64,000 bases of DNA from Streptomyces xinghaiensis S187 (GCF_000220705.2 NZ_CP023202.1:3720001-3784000); one strand, 5' to 3'. Positions 8,035 to 16,528 are shown, counted from the stretch's first letter. Notes: generated by a model not told the origin, from the letters alone. Program-made: numbers and translations.

Positions 8035-10338
8035 TCAGTCGACCGGCGCGGGCTCCGGCGCGTCCGTCGTCTCGGCGGCGCCGTCCGGCCCGGCGGGGGC
8101 CTTCACCGACTCCAGGAGCAGCTGGGCCACGTCCACGACCTTCAGCTCCTCCTTCGCCTTGACGCCCGCGGCGGAGCCGCTGTCTGCCGCAGCCTTCTTG
8201 CCGTTGACCGAGTCGGTCAGCATGACGAGGCAGAAGGGGCAGGCGGTGGAGACGATGTCCGGGTTGAGGGAGAGGGCCTCGTCGACGCGCTCGTTGTTGA
8301 CGCGCTTGCCGATCCGCTCCTCCATCCACATCCGGGCACCGCCGGCGCCGCAGCAGAAGCCGCGCTCCTTGTGCCGGTGCATCTCCTCGTTCCGCAGGCC
8401 GGGCACGTTGGCGATGATCTCGCGCGGCGGTGTGTAGACCTTGTTGTGCCGGCCCAGGTAGCAGGGGTCGTGGTACGTGATCAGGCCCTCGACCGGGTGC
8501 ACCGGCACGAGCTTGCCCTCGTCCACCAGGTGCTGCAGCAGCTGGGTGTGGTGGATGACCTCGTACTCGCCGCCGAGCTGCGGGTACTCGTTGGCGATGG
8601 TGTTGAAGCAGTGCGGGCAGGTGGCGACGATCTTCTTCTTGGACTTGTCGAGCTTGGTCGACTCGTCCTCGTCGTCTTCCCCGAAGGCCATGTTCAGCAT
8701 GGCCACGTTCTCCTGGCCGAGCTGCTGGAACAGGAACTCGTTGCCGAGGCGGCGGGCCGAGTCACCGGTGCACTTCTCGTCGCCGCCCATGATCGCGAAC
8801 GAGACGCCCGCCGTGTGCAGCAGCTCCGCGAAGGCCTTGGTGGTCTTCTTGGCCCGGTCCTCCAGGGCGCCGGCGCAGCCGACCCAGTAGAGGTACTCGA
8901 CCTCGCTCAGGTCCTCGATGTCGCGGCCGACGACCGGGACGGCGAAGCCGGTCTCGGCCTCGACCTCCTTGGTCCACTCCAGCCGCTGCTTCTTGGCCAG
9001 GCCCCAGGGGTTGCCCTTCTTCTCCAGGTTCTTGAGCATCGTCCCGGCCTCGCTCGGGAAGGACGACTCGATCATGACCTGGTAGCGGCGCATGTCGACG
9101 ATGTGGTCGATGTGCTCGATGTCCACCGGGCACTGCTCGACGCAGGCACCGCAGGTGGTGCAGGACCAGAGGACGTCCGGGTCGATGACGCCGTTCTCCT
9201 CCAGGGTGCCGATCAGCGGCCGCTCGGCCTCGGCGAGTGCGGCCGCCGGGACGTCCTTGAGCTGCTCCTCGGTGGCCTTCTCGTTGCCCTCCTCGTCCTT
9301 GCCGCCGCCCGCGAGCAGGTACGGGGCCTTGGCGTGGGCGTGGTCGCGGAGCGACATGACCAGCAGCTTCGGGGAGAGCGGCTTGCCGGTGTTCCAGGCG
9401 GGGCACTGCGACTGGCAGCGGCCGCACTCGGTGCAGGTGGCGAAGTCGAGGATGCCCTTCCAGGAGAAGTGCTCGACCTGGGAGACGCCGAACTGGTCGT
9501 CCTCGCCCGGGTCCTCGAAGTCGATCGGCTTGCCGCCGGACACCATCACGGGCAGGGCGCCGAGGGCCACGTCGCCGCTGGACTCCCGCTTGAACCAGAT
9601 GTTGGGGAAGGCGAGGAAGCGGTGCCAGGCGACGCCCATGTTGGTGTTCAGCGCGACGGTGATCATCCAGATCATCGAGACGCTGATCTTGATCATCGCG
9701 AAGAGGTAGACCAGGGTCTGCAGCGAGGCCGCGGACAACCCGTCGAAGGCGAGCACCAGCGGGTACGAGGCGAAGTACGCGGCCTCGTAGCCGTCGACGT
9801 GGTGCAGGGCGCCCTCCAGGCCGCGCAGCACCAGGATCGCCAGGCCGATGGTGAGGATGACGTACTCGACGAAGTACGCCTGCCAGGCCTTGGAGCCGGT
9901 GAAGCGGGACTTGCGGCCGGCCCGGGTCGGCAGGTTCAGCAGCCGGATGACCATCAGCGTGGCGATGCCGAGGACGGTGGCGAGGCCGATGAACTCGACG
10001 TACATCTCGAACGGCAGCCAGCCGCCGATGACCGGCAGCACGGAGTCGGCGGCGAAGAGCTGGCCGTAGGCCTGCGCCAGGGTGGGGGGCAGCGTGAGGA
10101 AGCCGATGGCCACGAACCAGTGCGCCACGCCCACGATGCCCCAGCGGTTCATCCGGGTGTGGCCGAGGAACTCCTTGACCAGGGTGAGGGTGCGCTGCTT
10201 CGGCTGGTCGGTGCGGGAGCCCGCGGGAACCTGCTGGCCGATCTTGACGAAGCGGTAGAGCTGCACGACGGCACGGGCGATGAGCGCAACGCCGACCGCC
10301 GTGAGGACCAGCGACACGATGATCGCGGCGAGTTGCAT
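8035..10338 (-). CDS. membrane (Fe-S) oxidoreductase, EtfD/HdrD-like
   Basis: 767 residues. The N-terminal third is membrane-bound, with segments near 3-27, 67-92, 112-134, 155-173 and 206-231. Two 4Fe-4S clusters follow: CTECGRCQSQCP near 303 and CTTCGACVEQCP near 395. The C-terminal half carries two cysteine-rich CCG domains: YWVGCAG/ATCPHC and DPCYLGRHN/GFCCGAGG/TACPFC. This matches mycobacterial Rv0338c (EtfD), which passes electrons from ETF and fatty-acyl-CoA oxidation to menaquinone; the equation with EtfD is by architecture and by a similar position near dnaK. GAGGAG precedes ATG 10338. The upstream AT-rich region has an inverted repeat (10369-10382) that could bind a TetR-type lipid regulator. 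It is divergent from the dnaK operon. Confidence 0.85.
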   Translation of the reverse strand: MQLAAIIVSLVLTAVGVALIARAVVQLYRFVKIGQQVPAGSRTDQPKQRTLTLVKEFLGHTRMNRWGIVGVAHWFVAIGFLTLPPTLAQAYGQLFAADSVLPVIGGWLPFEMYVEFIGLATVLGIATLMVIRLLNLPTRAGRKSRFTGSKAWQAYFVEYVILTIGLAILVLRGLEGALHHVDGYEAAYFASYPLVLAFDGLSAASLQTLVYLFAMIKISVSMIWMITVALNTNMGVAWHRFLAFPNIWFKRESSGDVALGALPVMVSGGKPIDFEDPGEDDQFGVSQVEHFSWKGILDFATCTECGRCQSQCPAWNTGKPLSPKLLVMSLRDHAHAKAPYLLAGGGKDEEGNEKATEEQLKDVPAAALAEAERPLIGTLEENGVIDPDVLWSCTTCGACVEQCPVDIEHIDHIVDMRRYQVMIESSFPSEAGTMLKNLEKKGNPWGLAKKQRLEWTKEVEAETGFAVPVVGRDIEDLSEVEYLYWVGCAGALEDRAKKTTKAFAELLHTAGVSFAIMGGDEKCTGDSARRLGNEFLFQQLGQENVAMLNMAFGEDDEDESTKLDKSKKKIVATCPHCFNTIANEYPQLGGEYEVIHHTQLLQHLVDEGKLVPVHPVEGLITYHDPCYLGRHNKVYTPPREIIANVPGLRNEEMHRHKERGFCCGAGGARMWMEERIGKRVNNERVDEALSLNPDIVSTACPFCLVMLTDSVNGKKAAADSGSAAGVKAKEELKVVDVAQLLLESVKAPAGPDGAAETTDAPEPAPVD

Positions 10339-10368
10339 AGGGGCTCCTCGGACCTGCGAGAGCGGTAA

Positions 10369-10382
10369 TTACTAAGCGGTAA
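10369..10382. promoter_or_regulatory. candidate TetR-type operator upstream of etfD-like gene
   Basis: TTAC-TAAGCG-GTAA inverted repeat, about 30 bases upstream of the start codon, inside two tandem 14-bp elements that both begin GCGGTAA (10362-10375 and 10376-10389). TTAC...GTAA operators are used by several TetR regulators of lipid metabolism. The assignment is inference. Confidence 0.45.
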
Positions 10383-10635
10383 CTTAATCAGTATTCCTGA
10401 GATTACCCAGGATCGAGGACCGCTTGAAGGCGGCTGGCCGGTGATCTGTGTCGCTCACCGGGCCTTCGGGCGCCCTCCGGCGCGCCCTCCCGCGCATCCC
10501 GGCGGGCTCCGGAGGTACGCGGAAGTATGGCCTCCGGTCGGCGCCGGTGTCATGGCGCGCGGCGTCGGAGGGGCTGGGAATGCCGGGGGCGGCCGGGGTG
10601 AGAGGGCCCCGGGGCAGGTCCGGCGGAGGTCGTGC

Positions 10636-10683
10636 GGAGGTCCGTACGGAGGTCCGTACGGAGGTCCGAACGGAGATCCGTAC
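10636..10683. repeat. four tandem 12-bp repeats GGAGGTCCGTAC upstream of dnaK
   Basis: Units at 10636, 10648, 10660 and 10672; the first two are identical, the third has GAAC and the fourth GGAGATCC. Partial related sequence lies just before. Each unit junction makes the palindrome CCGTACGG. The block lies about 80 bases upstream of the dnaK -35 box. Confidence 0.85.
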
Positions 10684-10735
10684 GGCGGCCGCGTGGCAGG
10701 CTCGTGCGGCGCGTGACAGACGGCCCCGCACAAGA

Positions 10736-10756
10736 CTTGAGCCGGGGCGGCTCAGC
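10736..10756. promoter_or_regulatory. degenerate HAIR-like inverted repeat upstream of dnaK promoter
   Basis: CTTGAGC-N7-GCTCAGC matches HAIR (CTTGAGT-N7-ACTCAAG) at 10 of 14 arm positions and lies just upstream of the -35 box. S. coelicolor dnaK is also described as having several inverted repeats bound by HspR. Confidence 0.6.
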
Positions 10757-10760
10757 TCCT

Positions 10761-10789
10761 TTGACAGAACCGCACGGGTCCGGCACCCT
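10761..10789 (+). promoter_or_regulatory. dnaK operon promoter (HrdB-type)
   Basis: TTGACA (10761-10766), 17-base spacer, then CACCCT (10784-10789). The weak -10 overlaps the start of the HAIR operator, so HspR binding would occlude polymerase. Confidence 0.65.
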
Positions 10790-10808
10790 TGAGTCAGTTC
10801 CACTCAAG
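10788..10808. promoter_or_regulatory. HAIR operator (HspR binding site) of dnaK operon
   Basis: Exact consensus CTTGAGT-N7-ACTCAAG, with spacer CAGTTCC. It starts at the -10 box and ends 19 bases before the dnaK ATG. HspR, encoded by the last gene of this operon, is expected to bind here with DnaK as co-repressor. Confidence 0.95.
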
Positions 10809-10827
10809 TCAGCTGGAGGAATCAACC

Positions 10828-12687
10828 ATGGCACGTGCGGTCGGCATCGACCTGGGCACGACGAACTCCGTCGTCAGTGTTCTCGAAGGCGGTGAGCCCA
10901 CCGTCATCACCAACGCCGAGGGCGCCAGGACCACGCCGTCCGTCGTGGCCTTCGCCAAGAACGGCGAGGTGCTGGTCGGCGAGGTCGCGAAGCGCCAGGC
11001 GGTCACCAACGTCGACAGGACCATCCGGTCGGTCAAGCGCCACATGGGCACCGACTGGAAGACCACCCTGGACGGCAAGGACTTCAACCCGCAGCAGATG
11101 AGCGCCTTCATCCTGCAGAAGCTGAAGCGGGACGCCGAGGCCTACCTGGGTGAGAAGGTCGCCGACGCGGTCATCACCGTCCCGGCGTACTTCAACGACT
11201 CCGAGCGCCAGGCCACCAAGGAGGCCGGCGAGATCGCGGGCCTCAACGTCCTGCGCATCGTCAACGAGCCGACGGCCGCCGCTCTCGCCTACGGGCTGGA
11301 GAAGGACGACCAGACGATCCTCGTCTTCGACCTCGGCGGCGGTACGTTCGACGTCTCGCTGCTGGAGATCGGCGATGGCGTGGTGGAGGTCAAGGCCACC
11401 AACGGCGACAACCACCTCGGTGGTGACGACTGGGACCAGCGCGTCGTCGAGTACCTGGTCAAGCAGTTCCAGAACGGCCACGGTGTCGACCTCTCCAAGG
11501 ACAAGATGGCGCTCCAGCGCCTGCGCGAGGCCGCCGAGAAGGCGAAGATCGAGCTCTCCTCGTCCACCGAGACCACGATCAACCTCCCCTACATCACGGC
11601 CTCCGCCGAGGGCCCGCTGCACCTGGACGAGAAGCTCACCCGCGCCCAGTTCCAGCAGCTGACGGCCGACCTCCTGGAGCGCTGCAAGCACCCGTTCCAC
11701 AACGTCATCAAGGACGCCGGCATCGCGCTGTCCGAGATCGACCACGTGGTCCTGGTCGGCGGTTCCACCCGTATGCCCGCCGTCGCCGAGCTCGTCAAGG
11801 AGCTGACCGGCGGCAAGGACGCCAACAAGACCGTCAACCCGGACGAGGTCGTCGCCATCGGCGCGTCCCTCCAGGCCGGTGTGCTCAAGGGCGAGGTCAA
11901 GGACGTCCTCCTGCTCGACGTCACCCCGCTGTCCCTCGGCATCGAGACCAAGGGCGGCATCATGACGAAGCTCATCGAGCGCAACACGACCATCCCGACC
12001 AAGCGCTCCGAGATCTTCACCACGGCCGAGGACAACCAGCCGTCCGTGCAGATCCAGGTCTACCAGGGCGAGCGCGAGATCGCCGCGTACAACAAGAAGC
12101 TGGGGATGTTCGAGCTGACCGGCCTGCCGCCGGCCCCGCGCGGCGTCCCGCAGGTCGAGGTCACGTTCGACATCGACGCCAACGGCATCATGCACGTGTC
12201 CGCGAAGGACCTGGGCACCGGCAAGGAACAGCGCATGACGGTCACCGGCGGCTCCGCGCTGCCGAAGGAAGACATCGACCGCATGATGCGCGAGGCCGAG
12301 CAGTACGCGGACGAGGACCACAAGCGCCGCGAGGCCGCCGAGACCCGCAACCAGGCCGAGCAGCTCTCGTACCAGACCGAGAAGTTCCTCAAGGACAACG
12401 AGGACAAGGTCCCGGGCGATGTGAAGACCGAGGTCGAGGCCGCCCTGGCGGACCTCAAGGAGAAGCTGAAGGGCGAGGACACCGCCGCCATCCGCGAGGC
12501 CACCGAGAAGGTCGCCGCGGTCAGCCAGAAGCTGGGCCAGGCCATGTACGCCAACGCCCAGGCCGAGGGCGGGGCGGCCGGTGCCGACGCCGGTGCCGCC
12601 GGCGGCGAGGCCAAGGACGACGACGTCGTCGACGCCGAGATCGTGGACGACGACAAGAACGACAAGCGACAGGACGGTGCCGCGTGA
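10828..12687 (+). CDS. dnaK: Hsp70 chaperone DnaK
   Basis: ATP-dependent cytosolic chaperone, 619 residues. ATG 10828 is preceded by GGAGGA with a 7-base gap; the frame runs further upstream, but that would place the start inside the operator. The nucleotide-binding domain shows GIDLGTTNS at the N-terminus, VITVPAYFNDSERQATKEAG near 120, NEPTAAALAYG near 155, FDLGGGTFDVS near 178 and VVLVGGSTRMPAV near 310. The substrate domain follows from about 365 and the helical lid from about 480. The acidic tail EIVDDDKNDK replaces the proteobacterial EEVKD-type end. In Streptomyces DnaK also acts as co-repressor with HspR. First gene of the operon; its stop overlaps the grpE start by 4 bases. Confidence 0.99.
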   Translation: MARAVGIDLGTTNSVVSVLEGGEPTVITNAEGARTTPSVVAFAKNGEVLVGEVAKRQAVTNVDRTIRSVKRHMGTDWKTTLDGKDFNPQQMSAFILQKLKRDAEAYLGEKVADAVITVPAYFNDSERQATKEAGEIAGLNVLRIVNEPTAAALAYGLEKDDQTILVFDLGGGTFDVSLLEIGDGVVEVKATNGDNHLGGDDWDQRVVEYLVKQFQNGHGVDLSKDKMALQRLREAAEKAKIELSSSTETTINLPYITASAEGPLHLDEKLTRAQFQQLTADLLERCKHPFHNVIKDAGIALSEIDHVVLVGGSTRMPAVAELVKELTGGKDANKTVNPDEVVAIGASLQAGVLKGEVKDVLLLDVTPLSLGIETKGGIMTKLIERNTTIPTKRSEIFTTAEDNQPSVQIQVYQGEREIAAYNKKLGMFELTGLPPAPRGVPQVEVTFDIDANGIMHVSAKDLGTGKEQRMTVTGGSALPKEDIDRMMREAEQYADEDHKRREAAETRNQAEQLSYQTEKFLKDNEDKVPGDVKTEVEAALADLKEKLKGEDTAAIREATEKVAAVSQKLGQAMYANAQAEGGAAGADAGAAGGEAKDDDVVDAEIVDDDKNDKRQDGAA

Positions 12688-13379
12688 CGGAGGAGACCCC
12701 GGGCTTCGACCAGGAGCCCGACGTCCCCGCCGACGCCGAAGCCGCACAGACCCCTGACGCGGCGCAGGCCGCCGGACCCGCCGACCAGGCGGGCCCGGCG
12801 GGCCAGGCCGGGGACGCCGGGACGGACGACCAGGCCAACCGCATCACGGCTCTGACGGCCCAGCTGGACCAGGTCCGCACCGCGCTCGGCGAGCGCACCG
12901 CAGACCTCCAGCGGCTCCAGGCGGAATACCAGAACTACCGCCGCCGGGTGGAGCGCGACCGGATCACGGTCAAGGAACTCGCCACGGCGAGCCTCCTCTC
13001 CGAGCTGCTCCCGGTGCTCGACGACATCGGCCGGGCGCGGGAGCACGGCGAACTCGTCGGCGGCTTCAAGGCCGTCGGTGAGTCCGTGGAGACGGTGGCG
13101 GCCAAGCTGGGACTGCAGCAGTTCGGCAAGGAGGGCGAGCCCTTCGACCCGACGATCCACGAAGCGCTGATGCACTCCTACGCCCCGGACGTCACCGAGA
13201 CCACATGCGTGTCGATCCTCCAGCCTGGGTATCGGGTCGGCGAACGAACGATCCGCCCCGCGCGGGTCGCGGTCGCCGAACCCCAGCCGGGCGCCCAGCC
13301 CAACCAGGCCCAGGGCGAGGGCGGCCAGGAGGCGGCACCGGCGGCCGACGAGGAGAACGGTGGCCCGGACGAGGGCTGA
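12684..13379 (+). CDS. grpE: nucleotide exchange factor GrpE
   Basis: Releases ADP from DnaK. 231 residues from GTG 12684, which overlaps the dnaK stop (GTGA). The first ~60 residues are Ala/Gly/Asp-rich and disordered. A coiled coil follows (ITALTAQLDQVRTALGERTADLQRLQAEYQNYRRRVERD), then the four-helix region with LLPVLDDIGRAREHGELVGGFKAV and the beta domain FGKEGEPFDPTIHEALMHSYAPDVTETTCVSILQPGY. The acidic/Gln-rich end is typical of actinobacterial GrpE. No ribosome site beyond the dnaK 3' end is obvious, consistent with coupling. Confidence 0.97.
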   Translation: MTEETPGFDQEPDVPADAEAAQTPDAAQAAGPADQAGPAGQAGDAGTDDQANRITALTAQLDQVRTALGERTADLQRLQAEYQNYRRRVERDRITVKELATASLLSELLPVLDDIGRAREHGELVGGFKAVGESVETVAAKLGLQQFGKEGEPFDPTIHEALMHSYAPDVTETTCVSILQPGYRVGERTIRPARVAVAEPQPGAQPNQAQGEGGQEAAPAADEENGGPDEG

Positions 13380-13412
13380 CGTCATGACGGACCGGAAGGA
13401 GGGACGCCGGGA

Positions 13413-14609
13413 ATGAGCACGAAGGACTTCATCGAGAAGGACTACTACAAGGTTCTCGGCGTCCCGAAGGACGCGACCGAGGCGGAGATCAAGAAGGCGT
13501 ACCGGAAGCTCGCCCGCGAGTACCACCCGGACGCCAACAAAGGGGACGTCAAGGCCGAGGAGCGCTTCAAGGAGATCTCCGAGGCCAACGACGTCCTGGC
13601 CGACCCCAAGCGCCGCAAGGAGTACGACGAGGCCCGCGCGCTCTTCGGCAACGGAGGCTTCCGCCCGGGGGCCGGGGGCCGCGGCGGCCCCGCCGGCTTC
13701 AACTTCGACCTGGGCGACCTCTTCGGGGGCGCCCAGGGCGGAGGCGCCGGCGCGCCGGGGGCCGGCGGCTTCGGCGGCGGGCTCGGGGACGTCTTCGGCG
13801 GGATCTTCAACCGGGGCGGCGCCGGCCCCGGCGCCCGCACCCAGCCGCGGCGCGGCCAGGACATCGAGTCCGAGGTGACGCTCAGCTTCACCGAGGCCGT
13901 CGACGGGGCCACCGTCCCGCTGCGGATGTCCAGTTCCGCCGCCTGCAAGGCGTGCTCCGGCACCGGCGACAAAAACGGTACGCCGCGGGTCTGCCCCACC
14001 TGCGTCGGCACCGGGCAGGTCACCCGCGGCGGCGGTGGCGGCTTCTCGCTCACCGACCCCTGCGCCGACTGCAAGGGCCGCGGCCTGATCGCCGAGACCC
14101 CCTGCGACGTGTGCAAGGGCAGCGGACGGGCGACCAGTTCGCGGACCATGCAGGTGCGCATCCCCGCGGGCGTCAGCGACGGCCAGCGGATCCGGCTGCG
14201 CGGCAAGGGCGCGCCGGGCGAGCGCGGCGGACCCAACGGCGATCTGTACGTGGTGGTGAACGTCGACAAGCACCCCGTCTTCGGACGCAAGGGCGACAAC
14301 CTCACGGTGACCGTGCCCGTGTCCTTCACGGAGGCGGCGCTCGGCGGCGAGATCAAGGTTCCCACCCTCGGCGGGCCGCCGGTCACGCTCAAGCTGCCGG
14401 CCGGCACACCCAACGGGCGGACCATGCGCGCCCGGGGCAGGGGCGCCACGCGCAAGGACGGCACCCGCGGCGACCTGCTGGTCACCATCGAGGTGTCCGT
14501 TCCCCGGGATCTGAGCGACAAGGCGCGGGACGCGCTGGAGGCGTATCGCGAGGCCACCGCGGGTGAGGACCCGCGGGCGGAGCTGTTCCAGGCCGCGAAG
14601 GGAGCATGA
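13413..14609 (+). CDS. dnaJ: Hsp40 co-chaperone DnaJ (DnaJ1 type)
   Basis: Stimulates DnaK ATPase and delivers substrates. 398 residues, full type-I architecture: J domain at 9-75 with the HPD tripeptide (YHPDANKG), a Gly/Phe-rich linker (about 82-150), four zinc CxxCxGxG repeats (CKACSGTG, CPTCVGTG, CADCKGRG, CDVCKGSG, about 184-250) and the C-terminal substrate domains with GVSDGQRIRLRGKGAPG. The ribosome site GGAAGGAGG lies upstream of ATG 13413. The stop is 1 base from the hspR start. Streptomyces usually carry a second dnaJ paired with hrcA elsewhere; this is the dnaK-operon copy. Confidence 0.98.
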   Translation: MSTKDFIEKDYYKVLGVPKDATEAEIKKAYRKLAREYHPDANKGDVKAEERFKEISEANDVLADPKRRKEYDEARALFGNGGFRPGAGGRGGPAGFNFDLGDLFGGAQGGGAGAPGAGGFGGGLGDVFGGIFNRGGAGPGARTQPRRGQDIESEVTLSFTEAVDGATVPLRMSSSAACKACSGTGDKNGTPRVCPTCVGTGQVTRGGGGGFSLTDPCADCKGRGLIAETPCDVCKGSGRATSSRTMQVRIPAGVSDGQRIRLRGKGAPGERGGPNGDLYVVVNVDKHPVFGRKGDNLTVTVPVSFTEAALGGEIKVPTLGGPPVTLKLPAGTPNGRTMRARGRGATRKDGTRGDLLVTIEVSVPRDLSDKARDALEAYREATAGEDPRAELFQAAKGA

Positions 14610-14610
14610 G

Positions 14611-15141
14611 ATGGACATCCGAGGAGGCGGGCGCGGAGCCGGGAACGCGGGCGGAGGCGGCACCGGAGGCTCCGGTGGCGTCGCCGGCGAGGGCACCGGC
14701 CGCGGCAGCCGGAACCCGTACCAGCTGACGGACGAGTCACCGGTGTACGTCATCTCGGTCGCCGCCCAGCTCTCCGGTCTGCACCCGCAGACCCTCCGGC
14801 AGTACGACCGGCTGGGCCTGGTGTCCCCGGACCGCACGGCGGGCCGCGGGCGGCGCTACTCCGCCCGGGACATCGAACTGCTGCGCCAGGTGCAGCAGTT
14901 GAGCCAGGACGAGGGCATCAACCTCGCCGGGATCAAGCGCATTATCGAACTGGAGAACCAGGTCGCGGCGCTCCAGTCGCGGGTGGCCGAGCTCCAGCAG
15001 GCGGTCGAGGGCGCGGCGATGGCCATGCGTCAGCGCGAGGCCGCGGTGCATGCCTCGTACCGCCGGGACCTGGTGCCGTACTCGGACGTCCAGCAGAGCA
15101 GCGCACTGGTCGTCTGGCGCCCGAAGCGGCGGGGCGAGTAG
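14611..15141 (+). CDS. hspR: heat-shock repressor HspR (MerR family)
   Basis: Represses dnaK, clpB and related genes by binding HAIR sites, using DnaK as co-repressor. 176 residues from ATG 14611, one base after the dnaJ stop, with AAGGGAG upstream. The MerR DNA-binding domain starts near residue 47 (VYVISVAAQLSGLHPQTLRQYDRLGLVSP, then GRGRRYSARDIELLRQVQQLSQDEGINLAGIKRII), followed by a coiled coil and the end SALVVWRPKRRGE. Oddity: about 35 residues of Gly/Arg-rich sequence precede the conserved RNPYQLT start, whereas the HspR proteins I recall begin within about 10 residues of it. It autoregulates because it lies in the operon it represses. Confidence 0.97.
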   Translation: MDIRGGGRGAGNAGGGGTGGSGGVAGEGTGRGSRNPYQLTDESPVYVISVAAQLSGLHPQTLRQYDRLGLVSPDRTAGRGRRYSARDIELLRQVQQLSQDEGINLAGIKRIIELENQVAALQSRVAELQQAVEGAAMAMRQREAAVHASYRRDLVPYSDVQQSSALVVWRPKRRGE

Positions 15142-15502
15142 GGCCCCGGCGGGGTGACGACATGAACCGTTCCGCCCACCGGCTGACCGGGTTATTACCC
15201 TGCGACAGGTCCCGCCGCGCCCGGCCCCGCCCGCGCCGCCGACCCTGTCCTTCCCGCGTGCCCGTGCCTTCACGCGCACCGTCCCGGACCCGGAGAGCAT
15301 CCCGCTCCCGGGCCCGAGGCGTTCGCGGGCCCCAGGCGTACCGTGCCGCATCCGCCGGACGGCGTAGGCGCGTGGTGGCCACCGGCCCGGGAAGAAGTAG
15401 CACAACCACCGCCACGACCGGACTCCCCGGTTAGGATCCGGACAAGACGGTACGAGTCCCAACCCCGGTGCATGCTCCGGGCCGTTACGAGGGTGGAAGC
15501 CT
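15142..15502. other. intergenic region after hspR
   Basis: 361 bases without a recognisable gene. GGGT-TATT-ACCC near 15189 is a small palindrome. A TAGGAT hexamer at 15432-15437 may be the -10 of the DUF1232 gene, but no good -35 is visible. No strong terminator is seen for the dnaK operon. Confidence 0.45.
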
Positions 15503-15850
15503 GTGATCGACCAACTCGGCGGACCGGTGTTCTGGGTGCTGGTGGTGCTTGCCGTGGCGATGCTGGCCGTCGCCGTCGTCCTCGCGGTGAAGCTGGTGCG
15601 CACATACCGGATGCTGCGCAGCGAGGACACCCCGGCCGGCGACAAGCTCCTGTTCTGGGGCGCCATCGTCTACACCGTCTTTCCCGTGGACCTGCTGCCC
15701 GACCCCATCTACCTGGATGACATCGGCCTGCTGCTGGGGGCCCTCCACCATCTGGGCAAGGCCGCCGCGAAGCGCGGCACGGACGCCCGGACCCCGGCAC
15801 CGCGGGACGGCGACCACACCCCGCCGGCCCGCCCCGCGAAACGGCTCTGA
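15503..15850 (+). CDS. YkvA/DUF1232 family small membrane protein
   Basis: 115 residues from GTG 15503, with GGGTGGAAG upstream. It begins with one strong membrane helix (FWVLVVLAVAMLAVAVVLAVKLV, about 10-33). The DUF1232 core follows: GDKLLFWGAIVYTVFPVDLLPDPIYLDDIGLLLGALHHL (about 45-85), with the signature P-x-D-x-L-P-D near its middle. A Pro/Arg-rich tail ends the protein. The biochemical role of DUF1232 is unknown. It appears monocistronic and is convergent with the DoxX gene 53 bases away. Confidence 0.82.
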   Translation: MIDQLGGPVFWVLVVLAVAMLAVAVVLAVKLVRTYRMLRSEDTPAGDKLLFWGAIVYTVFPVDLLPDPIYLDDIGLLLGALHHLGKAAAKRGTDARTPAPRDGDHTPPARPAKRL

Positions 15851-15903
15851 TCCGATCCGGACTCGCCGCTGCCGGTCCGGCCCCGCCCGCCCCGGCCCGG
15901 TTC

Positions 15904-16359
15904 TCAGCGGCCGAGGGCGCTCCGCAGCCGCGTGAACAGCTCGGGCACGGTGTGCCGCTGATGCCAGGCGATGACGGCGATCGGTATGGCGAAGAGCAGC
16001 GGCGAGGCGGCGTTCTCCCCGTCGAAGACGGTCACGGTGATACCGAATGCGCAGATCAGCAGCGCGACCAGCGAGAACGCGGCCAGTCCGGAGAGCAGCG
16101 GGATCAACAGGGCGATCCCGCCGGCCAGTTCGAGGATCCCGGTCAGGTACATGAACCAGTCGCCGAGGCCGATCTTGTCGAAGCCCTCGGTGGCCGAGGG
16201 GTGCGCGATGAGCTTCGGCAGCGCGCTGGCGAAGACGAAGAACAGGCCGAAGACGATCCGGAGCACCAGCACCGTGATCGCCATGGCGCGCCCCTTCCGC
16301 GCCCCGCCCGCCGTGCTCCCCCGAACCGTGCCGTCCTGCTGTGCCTGCGTGTCACTCAT
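15904..16359 (-). CDS. DoxX family membrane protein
   Basis: 151 residues. The N-terminus is polar (about 25 residues). Four hydrophobic segments of the DoxX fold follow: AITVLVLRIVFGLFFVFASALPKL (27-50), LTGILELAGGIALLIPLL (about 72-90), LVALLICAFGITVTVF (about 96-111) and LLFAIPIAVIAW (about 120-132). DoxX proteins are named after a thiosulfate:quinone oxidoreductase subunit, but most, like this one, have no proven substrate. GGGAGA precedes ATG 16359. An in-frame Met at 26 could be an alternative start. Confidence 0.82.
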   Translation of the reverse strand: MSDTQAQQDGTVRGSTAGGARKGRAMAITVLVLRIVFGLFFVFASALPKLIAHPSATEGFDKIGLGDWFMYLTGILELAGGIALLIPLLSGLAAFSLVALLICAFGITVTVFDGENAASPLLFAIPIAVIAWHQRHTVPELFTRLRSALGR

Positions 16360-16528
16360 GACGTTCTCCCGTTCCGCTCTCTCCGTGGTCTGTGCAGGGG
16401 TTGACCGGCGGGCGGCCGAAAACTCATCGGTGCGCGCGGAACCCCTGCCGGGGAGGGGAGTTGGCAGACCCCCGTGTCTCCTGCGGACAGGCCGGTACGG
16501 GGGACTGACACCGGTCGCGAGCCGCGGT

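Larger units (their letters stand above)
10339..10827. other. divergent promoter region between etfD-like gene and dnaK
   Basis: 489 bases holding promoters for both directions: an AT-rich island with 14-bp repeats at 10362-10389 on the minus-strand side, a 12-bp tandem repeat block (10636-10683), and the dnaK promoter with HAIR elements on the plus-strand side. Frames between 10384 and 10803 show no recognisable product. Confidence 0.7.

Noticed and set aside
7360..10368. Very long plus-strand frame opposite the iron-sulfur gene
   Set aside because: The minus-strand protein has clear cluster motifs; the plus frame has none and is Val/Leu/Gly-rich, typical of antisense frames.
10828..15141. 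CIRCE (HrcA) control of the dnaK operon
   Set aside because: No TTAGCACTC-type repeat is present; the HAIR site explains regulation.
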